The notes beneath the pieces were generated by a model. That model was not told the DNA's origin. It did no database searches and saw only the letters and a list, made by a program, of their open reading frames with translations. Of a DNA stretch of 64,000 bases, positions 1-7,658 are shown piece after piece. How positions within the stretch are numbered: the stretch's first letter is position 1; each line of letters opens with the position of its first letter. The DNA lies in the NCBI RefSeq assembly GCF_013389455.1, contig NZ_CP058278.1, positions 2,914,001 through 2,978,000 on the forward strand, written 5' to 3'. The translations under genes and the position numbers were made by a program. This stretch comes from Flavobacterium inviolabile. Lineage in GTDB: Bacteria > Bacteroidota > Bacteroidia > Flavobacteriales > Flavobacteriaceae.

Positions 1-557
1 ATCAGGCCGTGCATATCGTAAACGCCCCAATAGTTCTTAAAGGTCTGCCCTATGGCATTGTTATACGTTTTTGACTTTTCATACCAGCTCAGTATGTATT
101 TGTTGTATTCTTCTCTCGTCCGGGCATCTGCTTTTTGTTCATCTGCCATGGCTACATATTCCCATTCGTCCATTGTGGGCATGCGTTTTCCCTGGCATTC
201 ACAATATTTTTTTGCGGCAAACCAGGAAACATTGGTAACAGGAGCATCACTTTTATTCGCACCGTAATCAAAATCATTTTTCCAGTAGGATAAATAGCTT
301 TTATCGGCAAAAATGGCTTTAATTCCGAAACGGGTATATTCCGGTTTCCGGTTTACGAAATTCAGATATTCGGCATTGGTTACCGGATAAACATCTATTT
401 TGAAAGAGGAAACAGCTACCGGTTTTTCGGTGGTAGCACCATAAAGGGGAACAAAAGTCCCCCCTTTTATGGTTACCATTTTTGTTTCCTGTGCATTCAG
501 GAATACGGTTATAAAACCGATTATAAGACTGACAACAATTCTATCGGGCTGATACAT
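1..557 (-). CDS. nirV: NirV-like SUMF1/formylglycine-generating-enzyme family protein (3' end beyond window)
   Basis: The frame opens with an ATG at 557 and runs off the left edge, so about 185 N-terminal residues are visible. A hydrophobic N-terminus ends near LNAQ and looks like a signal peptide. The body has the SUMF1 signature: PVTNAEYLNF, then APVTNVSWFAAKKYC, then GKRMPTMDEWEYVA, then WGVYDMHGL. This family is related to sulfatase-modifying enzymes, and NirV members sit next to nirK in several denitrifiers. Here it lies 16 bp downstream of a cytochrome c gene in the nirK transcription unit, which supports a role in nitrite reductase maturation or function. The exact biochemical role of NirV is not known to me. 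The fold call is firm; the NirV assignment rests on context. Confidence 0.8.
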   Translation of the reverse strand, partial: MYQPDRIVVSLIIGFITVFLNAQETKMVTIKGGTFVPLYGATTEKPVAVSSFKIDVYPVTNAEYLNFVNRKPEYTRFGIKAIFADKSYLSYWKNDFDYGANKSDAPVTNVSWFAAKKYCECQGKRMPTMDEWEYVAMADEQKADARTREEYNKYILSWYEKSKTYNNAIGQTFKNYWGVYDMHGL

Positions 558-573
558 GGCTGTTTTTTTTACT

Positions 574-999
574 TTATTTTTTACCTCGCTGTGCTTTGAC
601 CATTTCCGGGCTGACCTTTTTACCGCTATTGCCCCAGTTGCCGTACACATAGGTCAAAACATCTGCAACCTGTTCATCTGTCAAGCCTTGTGATGTCATC
701 ATTGCATTGTACTTTTTACCGTTTACCGTTATCTCACCGCTCAGTCCGTTAAGAACTGTCCGGATGGCACGATTAGCGTCTTTATTCAGATAATCCGAAT
801 TTGCCAGTGGCGGAAAAGCACCGGGTACGCCCTGACCGTTAGCCTGATGGCAGGCAATACAGGTCTTGGCATAGATACTTTTTCCTTTATCGGTATTTTG
901 CATATTGCTTTTTGCTGCAGTTTCTTTTACCGGAGCAGTAAAAGCGGTCAGACCAATTGTAAAACAAGCGATCACGACTCCTGCTATTACTTTTTTCAT
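574..999 (-). CDS. periplasmic c-type cytochrome
   Basis: This 141-residue protein has a signal peptide at about residues 1-29 and one haem site, CIACH, near residue 48. A Met in the MMTSQG stretch is the likely second axial ligand. Over the 64 residues from AFPPLA to NWGN it matches the C-terminal cytochrome domain of the adjacent NirK at 48 positions (75 percent by eye), so the two share a recent origin. It lies 12 bp after nirK and is probably cotranscribed. The likely role is a soluble electron donor to the nitrite reductase; that is inferred from position and similarity. The start is an ATG at 999 followed by MKK and a hydrophobic core. Confidence 0.88.
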   Translation of the reverse strand: MKKVIAGVVIACFTIGLTAFTAPVKETAAKSNMQNTDKGKSIYAKTCIACHQANGQGVPGAFPPLANSDYLNKDANRAIRTVLNGLSGEITVNGKKYNAMMTSQGLTDEQVADVLTYVYGNWGNSGKKVSPEMVKAQRGKK

Positions 1000-1011
1000 G
1001 ATTTTATTCTT

Positions 1012-2484
1012 TTATTCGTGGATATCTTTTAATTTTTGTGCCGGTTTGCTTCGTTCGGCTTTTACCATTGCTGTGGTTACATTGGTTTTATTATTGCCCC
1101 AATTGTTGTACACATACGTCAATACATTGGCAATCTCATCGTCTGTCAGGTTCTGGCTGGTCATCACGCTGTTGTATTTTTTACCGTTTACCGTTATTTC
1201 GCCTGTCAACCCGTGCAGTACTGCATTAATTGCTCTTTTTGTATCGGCATTCAGGTAATCTGATTTGGCCAATGGCGGAAAGGCGCTTGGGATGCCCTGT
1301 CCTTCAGACTGATGGCAGGCAAAACAGGTTCTGCCATAGATTTCTTTACCGGCTTTAAGTTTTTCGTCCAGTGTTTTGGGAGCAACCGCTTTGGGTGCGT
1401 CTTTTTCTTTAGGCATATTCTGGATCGTTCCGCCTTCCGGTAAATAGATTCCTTCCTGTACCGTTCCTGAATAGACATTTTTATCCTGCTCGCCTTCTAC
1501 TTTCAGCATACCTAAAGCCCCTTTGTTAAACGCTCTGAAAATGGAATGATCCACCAGGATAAAGGTGCCCGGAACATCAACCTTAAATTCAACAATTGCA
1601 GCACCTCCGGCCGGTATTAAGGTGGTCTGTACATCTTTATTGATAACGCTTCCGCCTTCGAGGTATACTTTATCGAAAATTTCACCGATCACATGGAAGG
1701 ACGATACCAGGTTCGGTCCGCCGTTACCCATATAAATACGGACTGTTTCTCCTTTTTTTGCCGTGATGGCATTGTCCCCGGTTATAGCGCCTACTTTACC
1801 GTTAAAAACAACATAGTCCGGTTGTTCCTTGATTGCTTTTTCCATATCGAAAGGCTGGGTTCCCTGATCGCCATAATTTCCTTTGGTGTAGAAATCACCC
1901 TGCATTACATAGTATTCCTTGTCTACCGGAGGCAATCCGCCTTCGGGCTCTACCAGAATTAGCCCATACATACCGTTGGCAATGTGCATCCCCACCGGAG
2001 CTGTAGCGCAGTGGTAAACATATAGCCCCGGATTCAGGCATTTGAAGTTAAATACTTTTTCATGTCCCGGAGCAACTAAAGAAGAGGTTGCACCTCCACC
2101 CGGTCCTGTTACTGCATGCAGGTCGATATTGTGTGGCAGCTTGTTATCGGGATGGTTTTTTAAATGAAACTGCACTTCGTCTCCAATACGGGTTCTGATA
2201 AAACTTCCCGGAACAGAACCGCCAAAGGTCCAGTAAACATATTTCACCCCGGCAGTCATTTCGCCTTCCAGTTCCTTGATTTCCATGTTTACAATCAGTT
2301 TTGTTGCTGCACGGTTGCCTATAGGCTTGGGTACAAACGGCGGTGAAGTGAGTTCTGCAACCTGTTCTCCTACTACTTTAATTTTTGTCGGATCGCCTGG
2401 TGATTTGTCCCTAAATGATAACAAACCGATTGTAATTGTTGTTATTACCAACAAACTCACCACAATTTTTAATTTGATTTTCAT
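1012..2484 (-). CDS. nirK: copper nitrite reductase with fused C-terminal cytochrome c domain
   Basis: This 490-residue exported enzyme reduces nitrite to nitric oxide. After a signal/anchor at 1-24 come two cupredoxin domains (about 55-335). Type 1 copper ligands by pattern are H118, C159, H167 and M172. Type 2 ligands are H123, H158 and H313, and the catalytic pair D121 and H264 is present, so it should be active. Residues 370-480 form a cytochrome c domain with haem motif CFACH (388-391 onward), as in three-domain NirK enzymes known from other bacteria. It leads a unit with a free cytochrome and a NirV-like gene. A 23-bp inverted repeat lies about 112 bp upstream of the start and may be the operator. 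Confidence 0.95.
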   Translation of the reverse strand: MKIKLKIVVSLLVITTITIGLLSFRDKSPGDPTKIKVVGEQVAELTSPPFVPKPIGNRAATKLIVNMEIKELEGEMTAGVKYVYWTFGGSVPGSFIRTRIGDEVQFHLKNHPDNKLPHNIDLHAVTGPGGGATSSLVAPGHEKVFNFKCLNPGLYVYHCATAPVGMHIANGMYGLILVEPEGGLPPVDKEYYVMQGDFYTKGNYGDQGTQPFDMEKAIKEQPDYVVFNGKVGAITGDNAITAKKGETVRIYMGNGGPNLVSSFHVIGEIFDKVYLEGGSVINKDVQTTLIPAGGAAIVEFKVDVPGTFILVDHSIFRAFNKGALGMLKVEGEQDKNVYSGTVQEGIYLPEGGTIQNMPKEKDAPKAVAPKTLDEKLKAGKEIYGRTCFACHQSEGQGIPSAFPPLAKSDYLNADTKRAINAVLHGLTGEITVNGKKYNSVMTSQNLTDDEIANVLTYVYNNWGNNKTNVTTAMVKAERSKPAQKLKDIHE

Positions 2485-2595
2485 GTCTAATGATTTTCGT
2501 TTAACTTAATTTGTCAGGTAAAGTTATGTTCTTGCTTACCGCTTTATTATGATTCCAGTCATGCCCGAAAAAAATAATATTCAGTACACTAATTG

Positions 2596-2618
2596 GTCAT
2601 AATACTTACCGTTATGAC
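2596..2618. promoter_or_regulatory. inverted repeat upstream of nirK, candidate operator
   Basis: The perfect arms GTCATAA and TTATGAC are separated by 9 bases. The site lies 112-134 bp before the nirK ATG in a 313-bp intergenic stretch. Its size and dyad symmetry fit a dimeric regulator such as a Crp/Fnr-type nitrogen-oxide or oxygen sensor. It is not the canonical FNR sequence, so the regulator is unidentified. Confidence 0.4.
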
Positions 2619-2712
2619 AAAAGGGGAAGTGATGATCGGATCGTAAAATCAGGTCTGATAATGGTTAGGTAAACAAATAAAAATCAGAGAATGATGCGTA
2701 ACAGCAGTATAT

Positions 2713-2745
2713 ACAAAAGGATGGAAATTATTCCATCCTTTTTAT
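2713..2745. terminator. rho-independent terminator (probably bidirectional)
   Basis: A 12-bp stem, AAAAGGATGGAA paired with its complement around an ATTA loop, is flanked by an A-run and a T-run. It sits after the last minus-strand gene of the toxin locus (stop at 2798), between that locus and the nirK promoter region. Confidence 0.75.
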
Positions 2746-2797
2746 ACAGAAGTTATTGTTTGGATATAAATTACAGAGTGGTTTATTAACCTTGAAA

Positions 2798-3103
2798 TTA
2801 GTTTGTTATTCCATAAATAAGATAAACCAACCAGCTAAAATAAAAAAGAAGTGATGGTAAAATAAGGTAAAAATCTCTACGATGATTCTGAAATTTCCCT
2901 CTGTAACAGAATAAAAATATTTTTACGGTTAAAATTAAATTGATTATAAAAAGTGGAAGATGGATAAAATATGATATAATAACTAATGTCTTTCTCATAT
3001 TTAAACCTTCAATAAAAAGATATTTATTAGTAATGATAACTTCTAAAATTATTAAAACCAAAACTAACACAAAAGATATGTATGATAATATACTTCTTTT
3101 CAT
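2798..3103 (-). CDS. small membrane protein, hypothetical
   Basis: This 101-residue protein has three predicted membrane segments (about 5-30, 38-66, 80-98) and a short basic loop with KFQNHRRD. I recognise no family. It is the last gene of the AT-rich minus-strand run behind the RHS toxin, 42 bp after a lipoprotein gene and just before a terminator. By position it could be a membrane immunity protein, but nothing in the sequence proves that. The ATG at 3103 is followed by MKRS, a normal membrane-protein start. Confidence 0.6.
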   Translation of the reverse strand: MKRSILSYISFVLVLVLIILEVIITNKYLFIEGLNMRKTLVIISYFIHLPLFIINLILTVKIFLFCYRGKFQNHRRDFYLILPSLLFYFSWLVYLIYGITN

Positions 3104-3145
3104 TGCTATCGTTGTCTATGCATAATTAATATTTTGATATATTAC

Positions 3146-3598
3146 CTATTTACATTTCGAAATTCTTATTGTATCATTTTCTATTACTAATCCAATATTT
3201 TTCTCCAATGATCTTTCAACTTTTTCGGAAGACCATCTATTATTTTCATCAAAATTATAGTAATTGGTTTCTAATCCTATTGTAATTTCATTATCGTTGA
3301 TTTCATGATAATTAATTTTTCTAAAATAAACCCAATCCTCTTTTTTTATTGAATAAAGGATAATATCTTTTAATAATCCAGAGTCTATTTTTTTAATTAT
3401 TTCATTATTTGAGTCAATAATGATGATTTTCAATAATGATGGACTAAGTGTTAATTCTTTAGCATCATAGGAGATCTTCTTTACACATACAGATTTTGCT
3501 TTATCTCTTTGTTTACAGGAAATTATTCCCAAAAAAACGAACATCAATATATATACTATTGAAAAAGAAGAATTTCTAAAAATATTTTTTCTGATCAT
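3146..3598 (-). CDS. putative lipoprotein, candidate orphan immunity protein
   Basis: This 150-residue protein has a hydrophobic N-terminus ending in GIISC near residue 28, a fair lipobox, followed by a charged domain of mixed alpha/beta character without a recognised family. Its ATG overlaps the stop of a short upstream reading frame in an ATGA arrangement; that frame looks like the end of a lost gene (see 3595-3699). Such overlaps are typical of toxin-immunity pairs. The base composition is strongly AT-rich like its neighbours. The immunity role is inferred only from the array context. Confidence 0.6.
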   Translation of the reverse strand: MIRKNIFRNSSFSIVYILMFVFLGIISCKQRDKAKSVCVKKISYDAKELTLSPSLLKIIIIDSNNEIIKKIDSGLLKDIILYSIKKEDWVYFRKINYHEINDNEITIGLETNYYNFDENNRWSSEKVERSLEKNIGLVIENDTIRISKCK

Positions 3599-3699
3599 TT
3601 GAACTTAAGAATTTTGATTGATGCATAACCGTAAGGCAAAAACATCTGATTTCTCTGCCAACTGTAGGTCATAATTTCATCTTCTGTTATTGCTTTCCA
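3595..3699 (-). pseudogene. remnant of a lost gene's 3' end, possibly a toxin C-terminus
   Basis: Between two lipoprotein genes the minus strand holds 34 open codons with protein-like content (including EDEIMTYSWQRNQMF and LPYGYASIKIL), preceded in frame by a stop and ended by a TGA. That TGA overlaps the ATG of the next gene. No start codon gives a sensible full protein. The overlap and composition suggest the tail of a gene once coupled to the downstream lipoprotein gene. I cannot name its family. The alternative is chance open sequence of about 100 bp. Confidence 0.45.
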
Positions 3700-3721
3700 T
3701 TATGAAAATATAATATAAACG

Positions 3722-4270
3722 CTATTTAATCATAATACTTTTAAATGAATCAAGTAAGATGTTCTGATCAGCTTCATTAAGGTTTTTACCTGAAATTGTT
3801 AAACTATTATTGTCTTTAAGGTTGCTGAAATATATCCCTACTTCACCTTTTCCAGTAATTTTAGGAACTTTAATTTTTCCAGTAATTTTATTGATTGTAT
3901 CATAATAGTAATACTCTTTTAAAAATGTACCCTGTGCTTGATCTATTTCTGGCTTCTTTGAGTAATATAAACCTGTAATATCCATTCCTGAGGATTTAAA
4001 TTCTTTTATTTGTTCATAAGAGAATACCTTATTAGTTTCATCAAACTTTTCTGAATATTTTCCATAGTCACTAAATATAGAATCACCATTTTTAGTAATA
4101 ATTAAAAAAACATGTGAATCTATCCCTTTGAGTTCAACTTTACGCCAGCTTTGAGGAATATCCATTGTATATTGATCAAAATCAGTTTTTTTGTTATAAT
4201 CTGTACCTGTACATCCTATAAAATTTAAAACGCTTAGAATAAATGATGTTTTTATTATACTTTTTTTCAT
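3722..4270 (-). CDS. putative lipoprotein, candidate orphan immunity protein
   Basis: The start is taken as the ATG at 4270 (MKKSIIKTSF), because a longer frame would need a TTG start inside the toxin remnant. The 182-residue product has a signal peptide with a lipobox-like FIGC near residue 20. A domain beginning YTMDIPQSWRKVEL resembles small secreted proteins of the PsbP-like type only loosely, so it is left unnamed. The gene begins right at the end of a decayed copy of the RHS toxin 3' end, which is the best argument that it is an immunity gene for a related, displaced toxin. It is AT-rich like the rest of the locus. Confidence 0.65.
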   Translation of the reverse strand: MKKSIIKTSFILSVLNFIGCTGTDYNKKTDFDQYTMDIPQSWRKVELKGIDSHVFLIITKNGDSIFSDYGKYSEKFDETNKVFSYEQIKEFKSSGMDITGLYYSKKPEIDQAQGTFLKEYYYYDTINKITGKIKVPKITGKGEVGIYFSNLKDNNSLTISGKNLNEADQNILLDSFKSIMIK

Positions 4271-4358
4271 AATAATATTAGGAGATATAATATTCAATCT
4301 TATTTTTTGGTTTAGGCGGTAAACCTTTGGAAAACTGTAGTTTTTCAGTATAAAACAT
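4271..4358 (-). pseudogene. decayed copy of the RHS toxin 3' end
   Basis: This stretch aligns with the last ~35 codons of the neighbouring toxin gene (about 4755-4835). In one frame it reads LQFSKGLPPKPKNK against PIFTDLPSDPNSKN of the toxin. After a frameshift it reads IRLNIISPNII against LRLNTISPNVV. At the DNA level, 26 of 33 bases match across the clearest block. A 26-codon ATG frame starts at 4358 and overlaps the stop of the immunity gene as TAATG. This is a displaced toxin end between two immunity-type genes. Confidence 0.7.
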
Positions 4359-4732
4359 TATCTTTTTACCCACAAATTAATCACTTCTGCAGTATTTTTA
4401 TTAATTCTTAAATAATAAGTTCTGTCCACTCCTGGTACACCTACTTTCTTAGAAGAAGCGATAATTTCCCATACTTTACCATCAGCTATTAAGTTTACAG
4501 TAAAAGGTCTTAATTGTTCAAAATCAATATTCCTGTATTGTTCCTTATAAATTATATCGGCTAATTTCAATGCCATTTCTTTATCTGTAACAATGTCAAT
4601 TGCATATCGTTCAGTAATCTTTTTAGGGAGATCTGTTACGGGATTGTATGGTTTATCTTTTAATGAACTACATCCATTACAGAATATAGCTATTATAATT
4701 ATCCAGAATGTTGTTATTGTTATCTTTATCAT
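4358..4732 (-). CDS. NTF2-fold immunity lipoprotein (Imm-NTF2-2-like)
   Basis: This 124-residue protein has a signal peptide and lipobox (FCNGC, Cys near 21). The rest fits the NTF2-fold immunity pattern: DKEMALKLADIIYKEQY, then RPFTVNLIADGKVWEI, then a TYYLRINKNTAEVINLW strand pair. Immunity proteins of this type sit directly behind polymorphic toxins, and here the gene begins 8 bp after the RHS toxin stop. As a lipoprotein it would act in the periplasm or at the membrane, implying that the toxin acts there or passes through it. The family call is from memory of the motif layout and is good but not certain. Confidence 0.78.
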   Translation of the reverse strand: MIKITITTFWIIIIAIFCNGCSSLKDKPYNPVTDLPKKITERYAIDIVTDKEMALKLADIIYKEQYRNIDFEQLRPFTVNLIADGKVWEIIASSKKVGVPGVDRTYYLRINKNTAEVINLWVKR

Positions 4733-4740
4733 TATATCAA

Positions 4741-6207
4741 TTATTTAGGTAAAATTCTTGATACCACATTAGGTGATATCGTATTTAATCTTAAATTTTT
4801 TGAATTAGGATCAGATGGTAAATCTGTGAAAATAGGTTTATTATATGGTCTTGCTTCACCTGGTTTTGATTTTCCATAATTTTTATTAGGGTCAAATTCA
4901 TTTATCCCTCCATTTGGAGTTCCTAAAAATCCTATTACGGGTTTTCTATATGGATTTCCTATACTTCCATCGCTATTAGTATATGTGTTTTTATAAATAC
5001 TTATATCATCATCAGAGAATTTATTATCATCACTTGTAAATTTTCCACCACCAATGCTAACAGGTCTATCAGCTCCATGTGTATGACCATCAGCCATTAT
5101 CTCTGCATTTTTATCATTCATAACAGATTTTATATCCGATTTAACAATATCAAACGATACAGATCCATTAGTCCCTTTAGATGGGACAGAATAAGTATAA
5201 TAAGGATTTCCTTCGGAATCTTTAGTTTTATAAAAAATTGTATGTAATTCTGTTTTATTAATAATCGAAAATCCATTATATAATTTCCCGAAATCATGTG
5301 CAGCATCTCTTAACGTAACAAATTTATCACCTGGATCATCATTCTCCCCATATTTTTCATTCCCCACTGCTGTAGTCATTTGTATACGGTCATCATAAAT
5401 ATTGGAAGTACTTATGGCCTGCATACCATCCGGATCGATAAAATAGACCGGATTGTCCAATGCATAAACGTAGGGCGAAAAACGCCTGGATTTTTCTGCC
5501 AGCGGATTGATATTCATCCATCGACCAATCGCAGGATCATAATTCCGGGCACCGTAGTCGTATAGGTTTAATCTTAATTCATGCTGAAATTCTTTTCCGT
5601 TATAGCTGTATCGATAAGGGTTTACTATTGTCTTTTTCTGTTCCGTCCAGATACCCGAAATACCATTTTCAGGGACTATAAAAGCATACTTTTGTGTATT
5701 ATAGCCTTTGTGTTCCAGTCCGTACGGATAATAATGACTTTCGCGGATGATTTTAAGGGCATCGGTAGTATTGTCCTTTGCCCAGCTCAGACGCACATTA
5801 CCCAAATGATCGGTATAATTGTACACATACGTAAAATCCATTCCGCTGTCACTATTCGTTACAGCCACATATCCTTCTTCATGCTGAAAGAATTTCAATT
5901 CGCCGTCTTCATACTGGAATCCGCCCAGATAATCGGTAACGGTAGTCTTATCGCCAACAGTGACTTTCTTTTGTCTTTTTTCACCCACAGCATTGTAAAG
6001 ATACACAATTTTGTCACCGTTGGAAAAGGTAATGACTACCGGTAAATTCAGGTGGTTGTAGGTAATATTGGTGATGTTCTTGTTGGCATCCCGGATCAGA
6101 TTGCCAGAAGCATCATAAGTATAATCATCCGTAGCGCCGTTTTCTACAACTGTCTGAGCAGTAATATGCAGGCTCAGTAAGCATAACATCCAAAACATTT
6201 TTTTCAT
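4741..6207 (-). CDS. short RHS-repeat toxin with DUF4329-like C-terminal domain
   Basis: This 488-residue protein has a signal peptide (1-18) followed at once by YD/RHS repeats, such as YTYDASGNLIRDANKN and YTDHLGNVRLSW. The RHS core ends with YDYGARNYDPAIGRWMN, NPLAEKSRRFSPYVYALDNP and DPDG at 258-261. The variable domain (about 265-488) resembles DUF4329: VTLRDAAHDFG near 297, HTHG at 375-378, FSDDD at 397-401 and GFLGTPNGGINEFDP near 426. The HTH plus S-x-x-D spacing recalls JAB/JAMM-type metal sites, which is inference. Full RHS proteins usually exceed 1000 residues, so this is a compact or 5'-deleted form. An immunity gene follows 8 bp later. Confidence 0.85.
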   Translation of the reverse strand: MKKMFWMLCLLSLHITAQTVVENGATDDYTYDASGNLIRDANKNITNITYNHLNLPVVITFSNGDKIVYLYNAVGEKRQKKVTVGDKTTVTDYLGGFQYEDGELKFFQHEEGYVAVTNSDSGMDFTYVYNYTDHLGNVRLSWAKDNTTDALKIIRESHYYPYGLEHKGYNTQKYAFIVPENGISGIWTEQKKTIVNPYRYSYNGKEFQHELRLNLYDYGARNYDPAIGRWMNINPLAEKSRRFSPYVYALDNPVYFIDPDGMQAISTSNIYDDRIQMTTAVGNEKYGENDDPGDKFVTLRDAAHDFGKLYNGFSIINKTELHTIFYKTKDSEGNPYYTYSVPSKGTNGSVSFDIVKSDIKSVMNDKNAEIMADGHTHGADRPVSIGGGKFTSDDNKFSDDDISIYKNTYTNSDGSIGNPYRKPVIGFLGTPNGGINEFDPNKNYGKSKPGEARPYNKPIFTDLPSDPNSKNLRLNTISPNVVSRILPK

Positions 6208-6409
6208 ATCACATTGCGTTTAAATTCTGCCTGATTTTTACAGAAAAGTTAAACTCAAATTTTAAAATGTTTTCGCAATTTTCCTAAACCATATAGTTCT
6301 AAATAATACCTATTTGGTATAAAATAAATTAGAATATTATTTATATTTTGATATTTTCTTTATATTGCTGTTTCCCCGCCACCATTTATTTTAAATAAAA
6401 ACGATTATT

Positions 6410-6637
6410 ATGGTTAACAGGGTACTGCTTAAAATCCGGCTGTTGCGACTTGAAAAAAAGTATTCGCAGGAATATATTGCTTTGCGGATGAATATTTCAC
6501 AAAGCTATTACGGACGCATTGAAAATGGAAAAACCACTCTTTCCATAAAACGATTGTTACAGTTGCTCGTTATATTAGAAACCGATTGTGCTGCCTTTTT
6601 TAATGACCTTGAGGAAGTGAATACATTTGAGGTTTGA
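6410..6637 (+). CDS. small XRE-family transcriptional regulator
   Basis: This 75-residue protein is essentially one Cro/CI-type helix-turn-helix: IRLLRLEKKYSQEYIALRMNISQSYYGRIENGK, then a third helix at TLSIKRLLQLLVIL. It is divergent from the RHS toxin gene (203 bp apart) and could regulate it, though such solitary HTH proteins are common in flavobacteria. The ATG at 6410 is used. A clear hairpin terminator follows. Confidence 0.85.
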   Translation: MVNRVLLKIRLLRLEKKYSQEYIALRMNISQSYYGRIENGKTTLSIKRLLQLLVILETDCAAFFNDLEEVNTFEV

Positions 6638-6657
6638 TACCTGAAAAAATGCTATTT

Positions 6658-6686
6658 AAAAGCCATATACAGAGTGGCTTTTTTGG
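6658..6686 (+). terminator. rho-independent terminator after XRE gene
   Basis: AAAAGCCA pairs with TGGCTTTT across a 9-base loop, and the T-run continues past the stem. It lies 20 bp after the stop codon. Confidence 0.75.
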
Positions 6687-7051
6687 TTTTATTGACAACA
6701 AAATACAGTATAATCTGACTCTATATACGCAATTATACTCAAAATAAGAATTATTGTTATTTTGGCATCCGGATGTTCCAGAATTATACTTTATTTACCA
6801 CACAATTATTTTTCAAAAACGTAAAAATCAACGTAAAACAAGGCATGCAGTATTTTTATAAGGTTGACCTTAATTTTTAAAGAACTACTAAACGGATGGA
6901 TTTTTTGAACTACAATTGCTTCTGAATCCAATATAGAAATGTTAGCAGATCCATGAAAATTGAAGTTGACAGGGCGGTATCGTAACCAGAAAAAGTACCT
7001 GAAATTATCGTCCTTAATGGCAGCAATCTGCAAAGGGAAGTTTTAGCTATT
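6687..7051. other. gene-free AT-rich intergenic region
   Basis: I see no supportable gene here. A 75-codon minus-strand frame at 6806-7033 lacks any recognisable features. The region should hold the promoter of the 7052 gene, but no TAnnTTTG box is evident. Confidence 0.5.
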
Positions 7052-7603
7052 ATGAAAAATTTATTTTTAAAAGTAGCACTATTGCTGTTTTTATTAAGTG
7101 CAGGCCTATTTTTAGGCAATGGAAAAAATGAAGTAGCGGTTATAAAAAATAAGACTACTGATTTTTTAGACAATTACTACCCAAACAGGTATAACCTGGG
7201 AAAATCTCTTGAAACTACGGTCAATAAACAAACGCTTATTATTTCAGAAATTTTAAATGAATCCGGCAAAAGTATTTCCGGCTATATTGTTACCAGTAAA
7301 GATTATCAGGAACTTTTATATTTTGCTGATTATAAAAGGGAATTATTTGAAATTGTATGCTATGATTTTATACAGCATGCTACTGATCTGATTAATTTTA
7401 CAACAAACAGTCACTTTGAATCATTTGTCAGAACAGACTTAATTAACGAAATTGAAAAGGGAAATTCATCCCCAGCTACCGCAATGAAATTTTGGGGAAC
7501 ATCCTGTGGTCCTCCTTTTTCACTTGAGGAAAATTCCTGTTACAGAAACTGTTGTTACTATGTATTATGGGTCAATACCGGTTGTGATGTTGTTGGATGT
7601 TAA
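7052..7603 (+). CDS. exported hypothetical protein with cysteine-rich C-terminus
   Basis: This 183-residue protein has a hydrophobic signal segment at 5-22. The central region is ordinary and contains a single cysteine. The last ~35 residues carry six more (pattern C-x8-C-x3-CC-x9-C-x4-C, ending in VVGC at the terminus), so disulfides or processing are likely. I recognise no family. It precedes a carboxypeptidase-like-domain protein by 55 bp. A secreted or surface peptide precursor is possible but unproven. Confidence 0.7.
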   Translation: MKNLFLKVALLLFLLSAGLFLGNGKNEVAVIKNKTTDFLDNYYPNRYNLGKSLETTVNKQTLIISEILNESGKSISGYIVTSKDYQELLYFADYKRELFEIVCYDFIQHATDLINFTTNSHFESFVRTDLINEIEKGNSSPATAMKFWGTSCGPPFSLEENSCYRNCCYYVLWVNTGCDVVGC

Positions 7604-7658
7604 CCCAATATTTGATATTTGAGGTTTGATTTATTGTGGGTACCAACTTTAACCTAAT

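Noticed and set aside
6806..7033. 75-codon minus-strand frame in the 6687-7051 gap
   Set aside because: No recognisable domain, no start context, and no coupling with neighbours.
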